Assembly: GCA_038237625.1 (NCBI GenBank)
Contig: JBBRYM010000012.1
Span: 31,620-95,619 of the forward strand
Length of the DNA: 64,000 nucleotides
From: JAWVFM01 sp038237625
Lineage (GTDB): Bacteria; Actinomycetota; Thermoleophilia; Solirubrobacterales; 70-9
Direction: 5' to 3'
Shown in pieces: positions 27,502 through 36,627 of the stretch. The position numbers and the translations under genes are program-made. Each line of letters begins with the position of its first letter. Positions within the stretch are counted from its first letter, which is position 1. The notes beneath the pieces were generated by a model. That model had not been told where the DNA came from. It saw only the letters and a list, made by a program, of their open reading frames with translations, and ran no database searches.

Positions 27502-28758
27502 CTAGCGCAAGCCCAGGCGGTCGGCGCGCTCGCGGGCCCGAGCGACCACCTCGTCCGCGCCGTCCACGACACCGCCAGTCATAAGCACTCGGCCGGCGAC
27601 GACCGTCGAGTCGACCACCGCTCCCGAGGCTGCGTAGACCAGGCCTGCGTCGAGGGAGCCGAGGCTGAGCTCGGGGGAATCGCGTCGCACGAGGATGAAA
27701 TCAGCGGCCGCGCCGGGGACGAGCTCGCCCCCTCCAAGAAGCTTCGACATCCCGCCAGTGGCAAGGCGCAGCGTGTCTCCAGCGGTGACCGCCGCGGGGT
27801 CCCGGGCCGCGTGCTTTTGCAGGAGGGCGAACGCTTTTGCGTCGGCCAGCAGGTCGAGGGAGTTGTTCGAGCCGGGCCCGTCGGTCCCGAGTCCCATCTC
27901 CACCCCGCGCTGGCGTGCCGCCAGGTAGGGGAAGATCCCGCCCACGGCCAGCTTCATGTTCGCGACGGGGTTCGTGACGACGGTGGCGCCGCGCTCGGCG
28001 ATCAAATCGAGCTCTTCCTCGTCGAGCCAGACGCCGTGAGCCAGCACTGTCTGGCGGCCGAGCAAGCCCACTGAGTCGAGGTGGACGGCGGGGCGAACGC
28101 CGTAGGCCACCACGCAGTCTGTGACCTCCTGCTCGGTCTCGGACAGATGGATCTGGACAGGAACGCCGAGCTCGGCTGCCCTCTCCCCCACCCAACGCAG
28201 CGATCGCGGTGAGACGCTGTAGATCGCATGCGGCGCAAACCCGGCGCGCGCGAGCATGCCGCCGGCGGCCGCGATCTCGGCGAGGCTACGGTCGGCGTCG
28301 GCGCAGGCTCGCTCGGACTTGCCCTCGTCGGAGTCGTCGATCAGCGGAGCGGCGGTCACGGCGCGTATGCCGGCGTCCTCGACCGCCCGGGCGGCGGCAT
28401 GGGCGTGCCAGTACATGTCCCAGAAGCAGGTAGTGCCGGTGCGAATCATCTCGACGCAGGCGAGCCGAGTGCCCCAGTAGACGTCCTCGTCGTCCATGCG
28501 CTTCTCGACCGGCCAGATGTGGTCCTCGAGCCACTCCAGCAGCGGGAGGTCGTCGGCGTAGCCGCGAAAGAGGGTCATCCCGGCGTGCGTATGCGCGTTG
28601 ACGAGCCCGGGCACGAGCGCCAGTCCCGCAGCGTCGACAACCTCATCCCCCGCCTGGGGCTCGAGGTCCGCGCCCATTGCCGCGATCAGGCCGTCTTCGC
28701 AGCGAACCCCCACCGAACGACCCTCGAGGGTCGCGCCGGTGACCGTGAGTCCGCTCAC
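27502..28758 (-). CDS. mtaD: Amidohydrolase, 5-methylthioadenosine/S-adenosylhomocysteine deaminase-like
   Basis: Metal-dependent deaminase of the cytosine deaminase/MtaD branch. 418 aa. Metal ligands are visible: H-T-H at 56-58, a later histidine in Q-I-H-L-S-E-T, H-G-V-W-L, and aspartate in G-T-D-G-P-G-S-N-N. The segment L-F-R-G-Y-A-D-D-L-P-L-L-E-W-L is characteristic of the MtaD group. It lies 33 bases downstream of an MTA phosphorylase-like gene, which supports methylthioadenosine as substrate. The product would be methylthioinosine. Chlorohydrolase-type alternatives cannot be fully excluded. Confidence 0.88.
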   Translation of the reverse strand: MSGLTVTGATLEGRSVGVRCEDGLIAAMGADLEPQAGDEVVDAAGLALVPGLVNAHTHAGMTLFRGYADDLPLLEWLEDHIWPVEKRMDDEDVYWGTRLACVEMIRTGTTCFWDMYWHAHAAARAVEDAGIRAVTAAPLIDDSDEGKSERACADADRSLAEIAAAGGMLARAGFAPHAIYSVSPRSLRWVGERAAELGVPVQIHLSETEQEVTDCVVAYGVRPAVHLDSVGLLGRQTVLAHGVWLDEEELDLIAERGATVVTNPVANMKLAVGGIFPYLAARQRGVEMGLGTDGPGSNNSLDLLADAKAFALLQKHAARDPAAVTAGDTLRLATGGMSKLLGGGELVPGAAADFILVRRDSPELSLGSLDAGLVYAASGAVVDSTVVAGRVLMTGGVVDGADEVVARARERADRLGLR

Positions 28759-28791
28759 ACGCTGATTATCGCGCCACGCAGGCGCCGGCGG

Positions 28792-29586
28792 CTAGCCGAT
28801 CGGCTCGCTGGGCGCGTGCTCGCGGTGGAACTTGGGCAGGTGCTCGGCGGTGTCGAGCACCCGATCCTCGGCCGAGACCTCCTCGGCGAGGCGCGGCACG
28901 ACGGCGCGCAACTCCGAGCCCAAGAGCTCCTCGTTCGCCGCACGCCCGGCCTCGAGGCGCTCGATTGTGAGCCCCTTGTCGGCGATGCCGTTGGCGAGGT
29001 TGTCGACCATGCAGACCGCGGCGTAGCGCATGTGCAGCTCGCAGGCCACGGTGCACTCCGAACCAAGGGTCATCCCGACGAGGTCAGCCGCCCGTGAGAT
29101 CAGCGAGATCTCGGCCTTGGTCTCGAGGCGCGGCCCGGCCGACTGCCAGTAGACGCCGCCGTCGCGAAGCTCTGCGTTTCCCCACTCCTTCCAGCTGCGG
29201 CGCACGTGGCGGCGCCAGCGATCGTCGAACGCCGCGACGATGTGCGCCCGTTCGCCCCCGAAGATCGTGGGACTGGGGCCGAAGGCGATGAAGTCGTCCG
29301 GGCAAACGAGCGTCCCCACCCCGATCTCGGGCCGGAGGGAGCCCACCGACCCGATGGCGAGGACCCGGCTGCAACCGAGCTCGCGGAGGGCACGAAGGTG
29401 GGCGCCATGGTCGATTCGGTGCGGCAGCACATAGTCGCTGGTGCCGTGGCGAGAGAGGACCACATAGCGCTCGAACTCGATGGCGGCGACTCGCTGATCG
29501 CCCACGGGGACGTCCACCCGCTCGCCCCCCTGCGCGATGTCCAACCCGAGGAGGTACCGACCGCCGAGAAGCGCAAGACGCGACAT
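28792..29586 (-). CDS. mtnP: Purine nucleoside phosphorylase of the methylthioadenosine/methylthioinosine phosphorylase family
   Basis: 264 aa, trimeric PNP-family fold. The phosphate/ribose segment R-H-G-T-S-D-Y-V-L-P-H-R-I-D-H is near 47-60, G-S-V-G-S-L-R follows, and E-L-H-M-R-Y-A-A near 183. The base-recognition loop reads V-D195-N196-L-A-N-G. Adenine-specific MTA phosphorylases usually have two aspartates there (T-D-x-D). The Asn resembles 6-oxopurine and methylthioinosine phosphorylases. Together with the adjacent deaminase, this points to MTA being deaminated first and methylthioinosine then phosphorolysed. The mtnP symbol is used for the family, not proven specificity. Confidence 0.85.
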   Translation of the reverse strand: MSRLALLGGRYLLGLDIAQGGERVDVPVGDQRVAAIEFERYVVLSRHGTSDYVLPHRIDHGAHLRALRELGCSRVLAIGSVGSLRPEIGVGTLVCPDDFIAFGPSPTIFGGERAHIVAAFDDRWRRHVRRSWKEWGNAELRDGGVYWQSAGPRLETKAEISLISRAADLVGMTLGSECTVACELHMRYAAVCMVDNLANGIADKGLTIERLEAGRAANEELLGSELRAVVPRLAEEVSAEDRVLDTAEHLPKFHREHAPSEPIG

Positions 29587-29645
29587 CGAGTTGAGGATAC
29601 GCCGCTCATCTCAAGCGCATCTCAAGATTGGCGTGCGCTCGGCTT

Positions 29646-30473
29646 CTAGCGGTCGGCCAGTGCGCCAGCCCACAGAGTCAGGGCCACGCACGCGGCCGCG
29701 GCGAACGCCAAGAACGCGAGAGCGCTCGTGTGACCGGAGGCGAAGGCGGCCAGGTCGGTGGCGCGAGCGAGGCCAACGCCCATGCCCGCGCCGGCGATCA
29801 CGGTCAAGATCCGTCGTGACGGCAGATACCCGGCGAGGGCCTCGATCGAAGTCGCTTCCGTGTCCCGCCCCGCCAGCGCGCGCGAAGCCGCGACGGCGCC
29901 GAAGGCGAACCCGGCGGCGACGAGGAGCCCGCCCAGGACGTCGCTTGGGTAGTGCCAACCGAGGACGAGAATCGCGACGACGACCGACATGGCGTAGGCG
30001 CAGCCTGCGATTCCGACGAGGGGGCGCCAGCGGTGCTTCGCGACCATTACGGCGGCGAGCGCCATTGACATGGCCGCCGTGGCGTGGCCGCTCGGAAAAG
30101 CTGCGTCGCCGAGCAGGTTGGCGAATTCGGGACGAGCGCGCGGGTGAGCAAGAGCGACTTTGAGTATCTGCGCGGTGACGTTGGCCCCGGCCACCGCGAA
30201 GGCCGCTACCGCGAGCTGGCGCCGGCGACCTGTCATCAGGCCAATAGCGGCAAGTCCCAGGAGAAACCCCCCAAGGGGCAGGGGGTCCGCGGTATGGGAA
30301 ATGAACTCCAGGGTGGGCGTAGCGACGGGTCCGCGGAGCGATTCGAACCCATTGAGGGCCAGGACGTCAAAATGGGGAAACGGCGCCACTGCGTAGGCCA
30401 GAAGGAGCAGAACAACAAATGCGGCCGCGCAGGCAAGGGCGGCGACAGCAGGCGCTTTCACGGCGGGGCGCAT
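29646..30473 (-). CDS. PAP2-superfamily membrane phosphatase
   Basis: 275-aa integral membrane protein with about seven hydrophobic helices. The lipid phosphatase motifs are K-V-A-L-A-H-P-R-A-R-P, P-S-G-H-A and G-W-H-Y-P-S-D-V-L-G-G, with both catalytic histidines. Likely substrates are undecaprenyl diphosphate, phosphatidic acid or similar; specificity is not visible. The C-terminal 70 residues add two hydrophobic helices. The ATG at 30473 has no clear ribosome site. It is 36 bases from the carboxyltransferase gene. Confidence 0.9.
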   Translation of the reverse strand: MRPAVKAPAVAALACAAAFVVLLLLAYAVAPFPHFDVLALNGFESLRGPVATPTLEFISHTADPLPLGGFLLGLAAIGLMTGRRRQLAVAAFAVAGANVTAQILKVALAHPRARPEFANLLGDAAFPSGHATAAMSMALAAVMVAKHRWRPLVGIAGCAYAMSVVVAILVLGWHYPSDVLGGLLVAAGFAFGAVAASRALAGRDTEATSIEALAGYLPSRRILTVIAGAGMGVGLARATDLAAFASGHTSALAFLAFAAAACVALTLWAGALADR

Positions 30474-30508
30474 GCCACAAACGGTAGCGCCGGCGGCTAA
30501 AGGCCCTC

Positions 30509-32047
30509 TCAGACGGGCGTGATCGGACCGTGGCGCTCGGTGAAGTGACGGTCCTTGGACTCGGCCATCGCGAACCGCCGGACCAGCTCGCCGCGGAGCT
30601 CGTCCGGCTCGATCACGGCGTCGACGGCGAGCTCCGACGCCAGGTGAAGGATGTCGATGTCGGCCGCGTATTCCTCCCGACGCTGCGCGACGAACTCGGC
30701 GCGCTCCCGCTCGTCGGAGATCGCCTGCACCTGGTTGAAGAAAACCGCATTGATTGCGGCCTCGGGGCCCATGACGGCAATCGACGCCGTGGGCAGGGCG
30801 ATGCAGCAGTCCGGCTCGAACGCCGGGCCCGCCATGGCGTAGAGGCCTGCTCCGTACGCCTTGCGCACGATCACCGAGATCTTCGGGACGGTTGCCTCGG
30901 AGACGGCGGAGATCATCTTCGCCCCGTGGCGGATGATCCCGTGCCGCTCGACCTCGGTTCCGATCATGAAGCCGGGCACGTCGGCGAGGAACAGCAGCGG
31001 GACGTTGAAGGCGTTGCAGGTCCAGATGAAGCGCGCGGCCTTGTCCGCGGAGTCGACGAAGAGCACGCCGCCCTTGAACTTCGGCTGGTTGGCGACGATG
31101 CCGACCACCCGACCATCGAGGCGCGCGTAGCCGACGACAAGCTCCTTTGCCCATCGTGCATGGACCTCGAGGAACGAATCGCTGTCAGTGACCGCTGCGA
31201 TCAGGTCGCGGATGTCGAATGCGGTCTTCTCGTCCTCCGGGACGACCTCTCCGACCGCCGGGCCCTCGACGGCCTCCGCCGGTGGCCCCTGGGGCGGAGG
31301 CTCGCGCCAATTGCCGGGCATGTACGAGAGGTAGTGGCGGGCCGTGTCGATGGCCTCCTCATCCGTCTCGGCGAGGAAGTGCCCGCAGCCGGACACGCCG
31401 GTGTGCATCTTCGCTCCACCCATCTCCTCGAGCGAGACCTTCTCGCCGATCACCATTTCGGCCATCCTGGGTGAGCCCAGGTACATCGAGGCATTGCCGT
31501 CGCGCATGATCACGACGTCGCAGAAAGCGGGGATGTAGGCGCCTCCCGCTGCCGACGGCCCGAAGAGGACGCAGATCTGCGGCACTCGGCCCGAGAGCTT
31601 CACCTCGTTGTAGAAGATCCTGCCCGCCCCGCGACGACCGGGGAACATCCGTACCTGGTCGGTGATGCGCGCGCCGGCGGAGTCCACCATGTAGATCAGC
31701 GGAACCTCCAGGACGAGCGCCCGCTCCTGGATGCGAAGGATCTTCTCCACGGTCTTCGGGCCCCACGAGCCTGCCTTGACGGTGGGATCGTTTGCCATCA
31801 GGGCCACGCGACGCCCCCCGACGAGTGCGAGGCCGGTCACGACGCCGTCGGCGCCCAAGCCTTCCTGCTCCCAGTTCGCGAGCAGGGCCTCCTCGGCGAA
31901 CGAGCCGGGGTCGACGAGACGAGCGACACGATCGCGGACCGCAAGCTTTCCCTGCTGCTCGGTCTTCTCGTGATGGCGCTCCGGGCCGCCGGCGTATGCC
32001 GACGAAAGCGCGGCCTCCAAGCTGGAACCCCGACGGATGTCGCTCAC
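30509..32047 (-). CDS. Acyl-CoA carboxylase carboxyltransferase (beta) subunit
   Basis: Transfers CO2 from biotin to an acyl-CoA. 512 aa with two crotonase-like halves: D-S-A-G-A-R-I and G-P-S-A-A-G-G-A-Y in the first; N-Q-P-K-F-K-G-G-V-L, P-G-F-M-I-G-T and A-Y-G-A-G-L-Y-A-M in the second. The pattern fits the propionyl/methylcrotonyl-CoA carboxylase group. No biotin carboxylase or biotin carrier gene is in the window, so it must pair with subunits encoded elsewhere. Nearby HMG-CoA lyase makes a leucine-pathway role possible. Confidence 0.93.
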   Translation of the reverse strand: MSDIRRGSSLEAALSSAYAGGPERHHEKTEQQGKLAVRDRVARLVDPGSFAEEALLANWEQEGLGADGVVTGLALVGGRRVALMANDPTVKAGSWGPKTVEKILRIQERALVLEVPLIYMVDSAGARITDQVRMFPGRRGAGRIFYNEVKLSGRVPQICVLFGPSAAGGAYIPAFCDVVIMRDGNASMYLGSPRMAEMVIGEKVSLEEMGGAKMHTGVSGCGHFLAETDEEAIDTARHYLSYMPGNWREPPPQGPPAEAVEGPAVGEVVPEDEKTAFDIRDLIAAVTDSDSFLEVHARWAKELVVGYARLDGRVVGIVANQPKFKGGVLFVDSADKAARFIWTCNAFNVPLLFLADVPGFMIGTEVERHGIIRHGAKMISAVSEATVPKISVIVRKAYGAGLYAMAGPAFEPDCCIALPTASIAVMGPEAAINAVFFNQVQAISDERERAEFVAQRREEYAADIDILHLASELAVDAVIEPDELRGELVRRFAMAESKDRHFTERHGPITPV

Positions 32048-32059
32048 GGCGATGCGCCG

Positions 32060-32791
32060 TCAGCCGCGGGAATCGAAGCCCGGAGCACGGCGAACTGAGG
32101 TCTCTTCGTCATCCCCCTCGAAGTCCGGCGCTTCACGGCGTGGCCAAGGATCGGCGACCGGCTCGGCCTCGTCGGTCGTTTCATCTTCGACCTCGCTGCC
32201 CTCGTCGGCTATGTCACGAAGCTCAGCGGAGAGATCGCGGAGCCTGTTGGAAATCTGCGCTCTGCGGTCAACCAACCGCTCGATTGTGGCGTCGAGAACC
32301 CGGCGGCGCTCGAGGCTTTGCTCCAGCAGCTCTTCGGCGCGCGTCTCGGCTGCCCCCATGATCTCCTCCGACCTGCGCGTGGTCTCCGTGCGCAGCCGCT
32401 GGGTTTCCTCCGTCGCCTTCTCGCGGGCTGTCTCGGCGAACTGCCGAGCCTCCGAGCGCAGGCGCTCGGCCTCGCTGCTCGCGTCTGTCTGTAGCTTTCG
32501 CGCGGTCTCCTCCGCAGCGGTGAGGATTCCAGCGGTCGACTCCCCGACCTCCTGGAGGCGACGCTTGACGACATCGGGATCGAAGGCGCTCGACTCCACC
32601 TCTATGCGGCGAGCGATACGCGAGAGGAACTCGTCGACCTGGCGGCGATCGTAGCCGCGGCGCCCGGTGGCGAAGCTGGCGGAGCGAAGTTGTTCCAGGA
32701 CGCCTGCCGCGTCGTCCGTGGGCGCGTCGATCTGCTGCGCGGGGTCGGGCTCCGACAGGGACTCGCCCGCGTAATCGTCCAAGTCCGCCAT
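32060..32791 (-). CDS. DivIVA-domain coiled-coil protein
   Basis: 243 aa. After an acidic leader comes a DivIVA-like segment (G-R-R-G-Y-D-R-R-Q-V-D-E-F-L-S-R-I-A, about 43-60). A long coiled coil (about 85-205) and an acidic, probably disordered tail follow. In actinobacteria such proteins mark curved membrane at poles and septa and guide wall growth. The usual N-terminal membrane-contact residues are not obvious. It lies between carboxyltransferase and hydroxybutyryl-CoA dehydrogenase genes with gaps of 12 and 34 bases. Confidence 0.85.
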   Translation of the reverse strand: MADLDDYAGESLSEPDPAQQIDAPTDDAAGVLEQLRSASFATGRRGYDRRQVDEFLSRIARRIEVESSAFDPDVVKRRLQEVGESTAGILTAAEETARKLQTDASSEAERLRSEARQFAETAREKATEETQRLRTETTRRSEEIMGAAETRAEELLEQSLERRRVLDATIERLVDRRAQISNRLRDLSAELRDIADEGSEVEDETTDEAEPVADPWPRREAPDFEGDDEETSVRRAPGFDSRG

Positions 32792-32825
32792 GGGCCCCTA
32801 AGTATCGCTCATATTGCTGGGCCCT

Positions 32826-33710
32826 TCAGGCGGCCGGATCGGTTGCAACCGGAGAGTCGCCCGAATAGTCGTAGAAGCCACGGCCGGACTTGCGCCCGTA
32901 GTCGCCGGCGCCCACCATCTTGGTCAGGGTCGCAGGCGCGGAAAAGCGCTCCTCGCCATACGCCTCGTACATCACCGCGGCGATCGACGCGAGGGTGTCG
33001 AGGCCGACGAAGTCGGCCAGGGTGAGCGGGCCCATGGGATGGCTCGCCCCAGCCTTCATGCCCGTGTCGATGTCGTCGACCGAGCCGACGCCCTGCTCAT
33101 GCGCGCGGATGGCGTCGAGCATGTAGGGAACGAGCAGCCGGTTGACGATGAACCCGCGGTTGTCGCGGGCTGCGACCGTCGTCTTGCCGAGCTTCTCGCC
33201 GACCTCAAACCCCAGGTCATAGGCGTCGTCGGCCGTGCCGTCGGCCCGAACGACCTCCAGCAGGGGCATCACCTGAGCCGGGTTGAAGAAGTGCAGTCCG
33301 AGGAACTTGTCCGGGCGGGACGTGGCGGCGGCTTGCTCGGCGACCGGTAGCGAAGAGGTGTTGGTGGCGAAATAGGCATCGGGCTTGGCAACGGCCTCAA
33401 CCTCGCGCCACATCTCGAGCTTGCGCTCGAGGTCCTCGGTGATCGCTTCGATCACGAGGTCGCAGTCAGCCAGGTCGGCGTAGTCGAGAGTCGGCGAGAT
33501 CCTCGCCCGCACAGCGTCGGCATCGGCCTGTTCGGCCTTGCCCTTCTCGACGGCTCGCGCAAGCTGCTTTTCGATCTTGGCGACGCCGCCGTCGAGGCGT
33601 TCCTGATCGATCTCCCGCAGCACCACGTCCCAACCCGCCTGCGCGCAAATCTGAGCGATGCCGTGCCCCATGAGGCCCGCCCCGAGGACCCCAACCCTGT
33701 TCAGCTCCAT
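32826..33710 (-). CDS. 3-hydroxybutyryl-CoA dehydrogenase
   Basis: 294 aa. NAD-binding V-G-V-L-G-A-G-L-M-G-H-G-I-A at the start, E-A-I-T-E-D, N-T-S-S-L-P-V, the catalytic His region G-L-H-F-F-N-P-A-Q-V-M-P-L-L-E-V-V, and N-R-G-F-I-V-N-R. Length and residues match the PaaH/FadB2 type. The ATG at 33710 has AAGGGAAGG about five bases upstream. It is the first gene of a long minus-strand run to 27502 and divergent from the sulfatase. Confidence 0.95.
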   Translation of the reverse strand: MELNRVGVLGAGLMGHGIAQICAQAGWDVVLREIDQERLDGGVAKIEKQLARAVEKGKAEQADADAVRARISPTLDYADLADCDLVIEAITEDLERKLEMWREVEAVAKPDAYFATNTSSLPVAEQAAATSRPDKFLGLHFFNPAQVMPLLEVVRADGTADDAYDLGFEVGEKLGKTTVAARDNRGFIVNRLLVPYMLDAIRAHEQGVGSVDDIDTGMKAGASHPMGPLTLADFVGLDTLASIAAVMYEAYGEERFSAPATLTKMVGAGDYGRKSGRGFYDYSGDSPVATDPAA

Positions 33711-33806
33711 GCCTTCCCTTCTTCGTTTAAAGCTTCCACGCGGCCCGGCAGCGTATCCGGCCCGGCCCCGAAAGGTCTCCGCTACCTTTTGGGCTTGCCC
33801 CCGCTC

Positions 33807-35306
33807 GTGAACAGGCGGATCTCGAGGGGTCCTGTCCTGCTGGCCGTTTGCCTGGTGCTGCTCGCGCTCTCGGCGCTGGCGGGCGCGGTGCGGGCGCAGG
33901 CCCGCGCGAAGCCCAACTTCCTGGTCATCCAGGTCGACGACCAGGCGAATAACACCTTCAACGCCGAGATCATGCCCAACGCGTTCTCGTGGATCGTTGG
34001 GGGCGGCACGCTTTTCTCCAACGGGCTCGCGGCTCCGCCCCTGTGCTGCCCCGACCGGGCCGGCGTCCTGACCGGCCAGTACCCGCACAACAACGGGGTC
34101 TTCTCCAACGATCCCGGTTACGGGTCGCTGCGCGACAAGCACACCACCTTGCCCGTCTGGCTTCACCGCGCCGGCTACGCGACGGCGCTCGTCGGCAAGT
34201 TCCTCAACCATTACACGGACCTCCAGGGGGCCACCCCCGCGCCCGGGTTCGACCGCTGGTTCTCGTACGACGGCCATCCCGGCTACTACAACTACGGCGT
34301 CAGCGACGACGGCAAGCACCTGCAGTTCGGGTTCCTGCACCACGACTATTCGACGCACGTCTTCACCAATGCAGCCCGCGACTTCATCGACTCGGCCTCT
34401 CACCGCCGTCGGCCGTTCTTCTTGTGGCTCGCATACAACGCTCCCCACGACGCCCCGGGCAACGGATTCGCGGGCAAGCGCTCGATCTCCTGCCCTCGCG
34501 TCGCTCCGAAGCCGCCGGGACGCAAGGAGCTCACGGCCTTTGCCCACCTGCCGCTTCCCCAGGACCCGTCTTTCAACGAGGCCGACGTCTCGGACAAGCC
34601 GCCGTGGGTCAGCGGCATGGGGCTTCTGGACGACGCAGCCGCGGCCCGCATCACCCGCAGGTACCGCTGCACGGCGGCGACGGTGCACGCGACCGACACC
34701 GACATCGGGAAGATCCGCGATGAGCTCGCGCGCACCGGCGAGCTGGGCAAGACGATCGTCGTCTACCTCTCCGATAACGGCTACTACTTTGGCGAGCATC
34801 GGCTGACTCGAGGCAAGGTCCTCCCCTACGAGCCGGGGCTGCAGGTTCCGTTCGCCGTGCGGGTTCCCGCCGCCTTCCGGTCAGGGGCGCAGCCCGGGAC
34901 CTCGACCGCGGTCGTGTCGAACACCGACATTGCACCCACGCTGCTCGACTACGCCGGCAACCCGGAACCGTGCAACAACGCCGGCCACTGCCGCGTGCTC
35001 GACGGCCGCAGCATGCGCTCCATCCTCGGCGGCAGCGGCTCATTCCCCGCCGACCGCGGCGTCCTCGCCGAGATCAACACGCAGTTCGCCGGCGGCCCGT
35101 TCGCCTACCAGGCCATCCGCACTCCGGATCGCCTCTACGTCGACTACGGGCTCGAACGCGAGCTCTACAACCTCGACACCGACCCGTTCGAGCTGCAGAA
35201 CGTCGCCGACACGCAGTCCTTTTTGAGCGAACAGGCCGGCCTCGCGCAGCGGCTCAGCGCACTCACAACGTGCAGCGGGACCACCGGCCCCTCCGCCTGC
35301 GAGTAG
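33807..35306 (+). CDS. Secreted sulfatase-family hydrolase
   Basis: 499 aa from a GTG. The signal peptide covers residues 1-31 (R-R-I-S-R then a hydrophobic stretch ending A-V-R-A-Q-A). Calcium-binding D44-D45 and the formylglycine region C80-C-P-D-R84-A-G-V-L-T-G follow, then late D-N-G-Y-Y-F-G-E-H-R metal residues and a G-K lysine. In the usual motif C-x-P-S/A-R the fourth position is Ser or Ala; here it is Asp. Like relatives, it should hydrolyse sulfate or phosphate esters outside the cell if the cysteine is matured. No sulfatase-maturing enzyme is in the window. Confidence 0.88.
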   Translation: MNRRISRGPVLLAVCLVLLALSALAGAVRAQARAKPNFLVIQVDDQANNTFNAEIMPNAFSWIVGGGTLFSNGLAAPPLCCPDRAGVLTGQYPHNNGVFSNDPGYGSLRDKHTTLPVWLHRAGYATALVGKFLNHYTDLQGATPAPGFDRWFSYDGHPGYYNYGVSDDGKHLQFGFLHHDYSTHVFTNAARDFIDSASHRRRPFFLWLAYNAPHDAPGNGFAGKRSISCPRVAPKPPGRKELTAFAHLPLPQDPSFNEADVSDKPPWVSGMGLLDDAAAARITRRYRCTAATVHATDTDIGKIRDELARTGELGKTIVVYLSDNGYYFGEHRLTRGKVLPYEPGLQVPFAVRVPAAFRSGAQPGTSTAVVSNTDIAPTLLDYAGNPEPCNNAGHCRVLDGRSMRSILGGSGSFPADRGVLAEINTQFAGGPFAYQAIRTPDRLYVDYGLERELYNLDTDPFELQNVADTQSFLSEQAGLAQRLSALTTCSGTTGPSACE

Positions 35307-35310
35307 CGCT

Positions 35311-35697
35311 CTACGGCGCCACGCCGGCGCGCTCCAGCTCACGGCCCATGGCCTCCGCGAGGGCATGGACGGCCGACATCGGCCTGACCATCACCGTCAG
35401 CTCCCGCACCCGCCCCTCGGCGTCGAAGCGCAGCATGTCGATGCCCTGGACCTCGCGATTCCCCACGCGGGCCTCGAAGACGAGGACCGCCGAGTCGTCC
35501 TGCTCGAAGCGATCGGTGTAGCGGAAGTCCGAGAAGACCTTCATCGCGCCCTCGGTGACGATCACGCTGACGAGCTCGCGGCCCTCATAGGGCTTGAAGA
35601 CCACAGGGCTCTTGAAGACGACGTGTTCGGCGAGAACGTCGGGAACCGCCTCGGTGTTCATCGACTCGACCGCGTTGACGAAGGCGTCGCTCTTCAC
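35311..35697 (-). CDS. SnoaL/NTF2-like protein
   Basis: 128-aa cone-shaped alpha+beta fold. Typical features are an N-terminal helix pair (A-F-V-N-A-V-E-S-M-N-T-E-A-V-P-D-V-L-A) and then strand pairs with V-F-K-S-P-V-V-F-K-P-Y-E-G and I-D-M-L-R-F-D-A-E-G-R-V-R-E. Function unknown. The GTG start lies 9 bases after the HMG-CoA lyase stop, so the two are co-transcribed. It ends 4 bases from the convergent sulfatase stop. Confidence 0.8.
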   Translation of the reverse strand: MKSDAFVNAVESMNTEAVPDVLAEHVVFKSPVVFKPYEGRELVSVIVTEGAMKVFSDFRYTDRFEQDDSAVLVFEARVGNREVQGIDMLRFDAEGRVRELTVMVRPMSAVHALAEAMGRELERAGVAP

Positions 35698-35706
35698 GCC
35701 GCGGAC

Positions 35707-36624
35707 CTACCTGTGCCAGTCCACGGGGCCCGCGCGAAGCAGATGGGCGCCCAGCGGCTTGCCGAGGGTCTGCTGCGCGGCGCGCGAGGCCTCCAGCAGC
35801 GCCTCGAGCCTCACGCCCGTCTCGATGCCCATCTCGTGCAGCATCGAGATCAGGTCCTCCGTGGAGACGTTGCCGGTCGAGCCCGGGGGCACCGGGCAGC
35901 CGCCGAGCTCGCCGAACGACGACTCGAACGAGTCGATCCCCGCCTCGAGGGCGGCCAGCGCGTTCGCCAGGCCCTGACCGCGGGTGTTGTGGAAATGCGC
36001 GGTCAACTCCACCCCCGAGAGCTCGCTTCGCACCGCGGCAAAGAACTCCCCGACCTGTCGCGGGTTCGCCATCCCGGTGGTGTCCCCGAAGGCGATCTCC
36101 TCGCATCCGGCCGCAGCCAGCTTGCCGGCGAGCTCGAGGACTCGCTCGACCGGAACCTCGCCCTCATAGGGGCAGCCGAACGAGGTTGAGATTACGCCTT
36201 CGCATCGAAGTCCCTCGGCTCTGGCGGTCGCGATCGTCGCCGCGATGCCCGCCAGCGACTCGGCGACCCCGCGGTTCACGTTCTTGCGGTTGTGGGTTTC
36301 GGAGGCGGAGAGAAAGAGGTTGACCTCGTCGAAGCGCGATCGGTGCGCAAGCGCTCGCTCCAGGCCGCGCTCGTTCGGAACGAGAACGGAATAGCTGACC
36401 CCCTCCGGCCGGGAGATCGCCTCGAGGACCCCCTCGGCATCGGCGAGTTGCGGGATCACGTCGGCGCGCACGAAGGAGGTCACCTCCAGGCGCTCCAGGC
36501 CGCTGGCGGCGAGCATTTCGATCAGGCGGACCTTCTCCGGCGTCGGGATGACCTCCGGCTCGTTTTGAAATCCGTCGCGGGGCCCGACCTCGCGAATCCG
36601 CACGCGCTGGGGCATCGCGCTCAT
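35707..36624 (-). CDS. mvaB: Hydroxymethylglutaryl-CoA lyase
   Basis: Splits HMG-CoA into acetoacetate and acetyl-CoA, the last step of leucine breakdown. 305-aa TIM barrel. R-E-V-G-P-R-D-G-F-Q-N-E (11-22), metal ligands in A-H-F-H-N-T-R-G, and the catalytic Cys243 in G-G-C-P-V-P-P-G-S-T-G-N. The glycine-rich active-site loop differs slightly from the common G-C-P-Y-A-x-G-A-S-G-N but keeps the cysteine. The neighbouring carboxyltransferase and acyl-CoA dehydrogenase fit branched-chain acid use. Confidence 0.93.
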   Translation of the reverse strand: MSAMPQRVRIREVGPRDGFQNEPEVIPTPEKVRLIEMLAASGLERLEVTSFVRADVIPQLADAEGVLEAISRPEGVSYSVLVPNERGLERALAHRSRFDEVNLFLSASETHNRKNVNRGVAESLAGIAATIATARAEGLRCEGVISTSFGCPYEGEVPVERVLELAGKLAAAGCEEIAFGDTTGMANPRQVGEFFAAVRSELSGVELTAHFHNTRGQGLANALAALEAGIDSFESSFGELGGCPVPPGSTGNVSTEDLISMLHEMGIETGVRLEALLEASRAAQQTLGKPLGAHLLRAGPVDWHR

Positions 36625-36627
36625 AAA

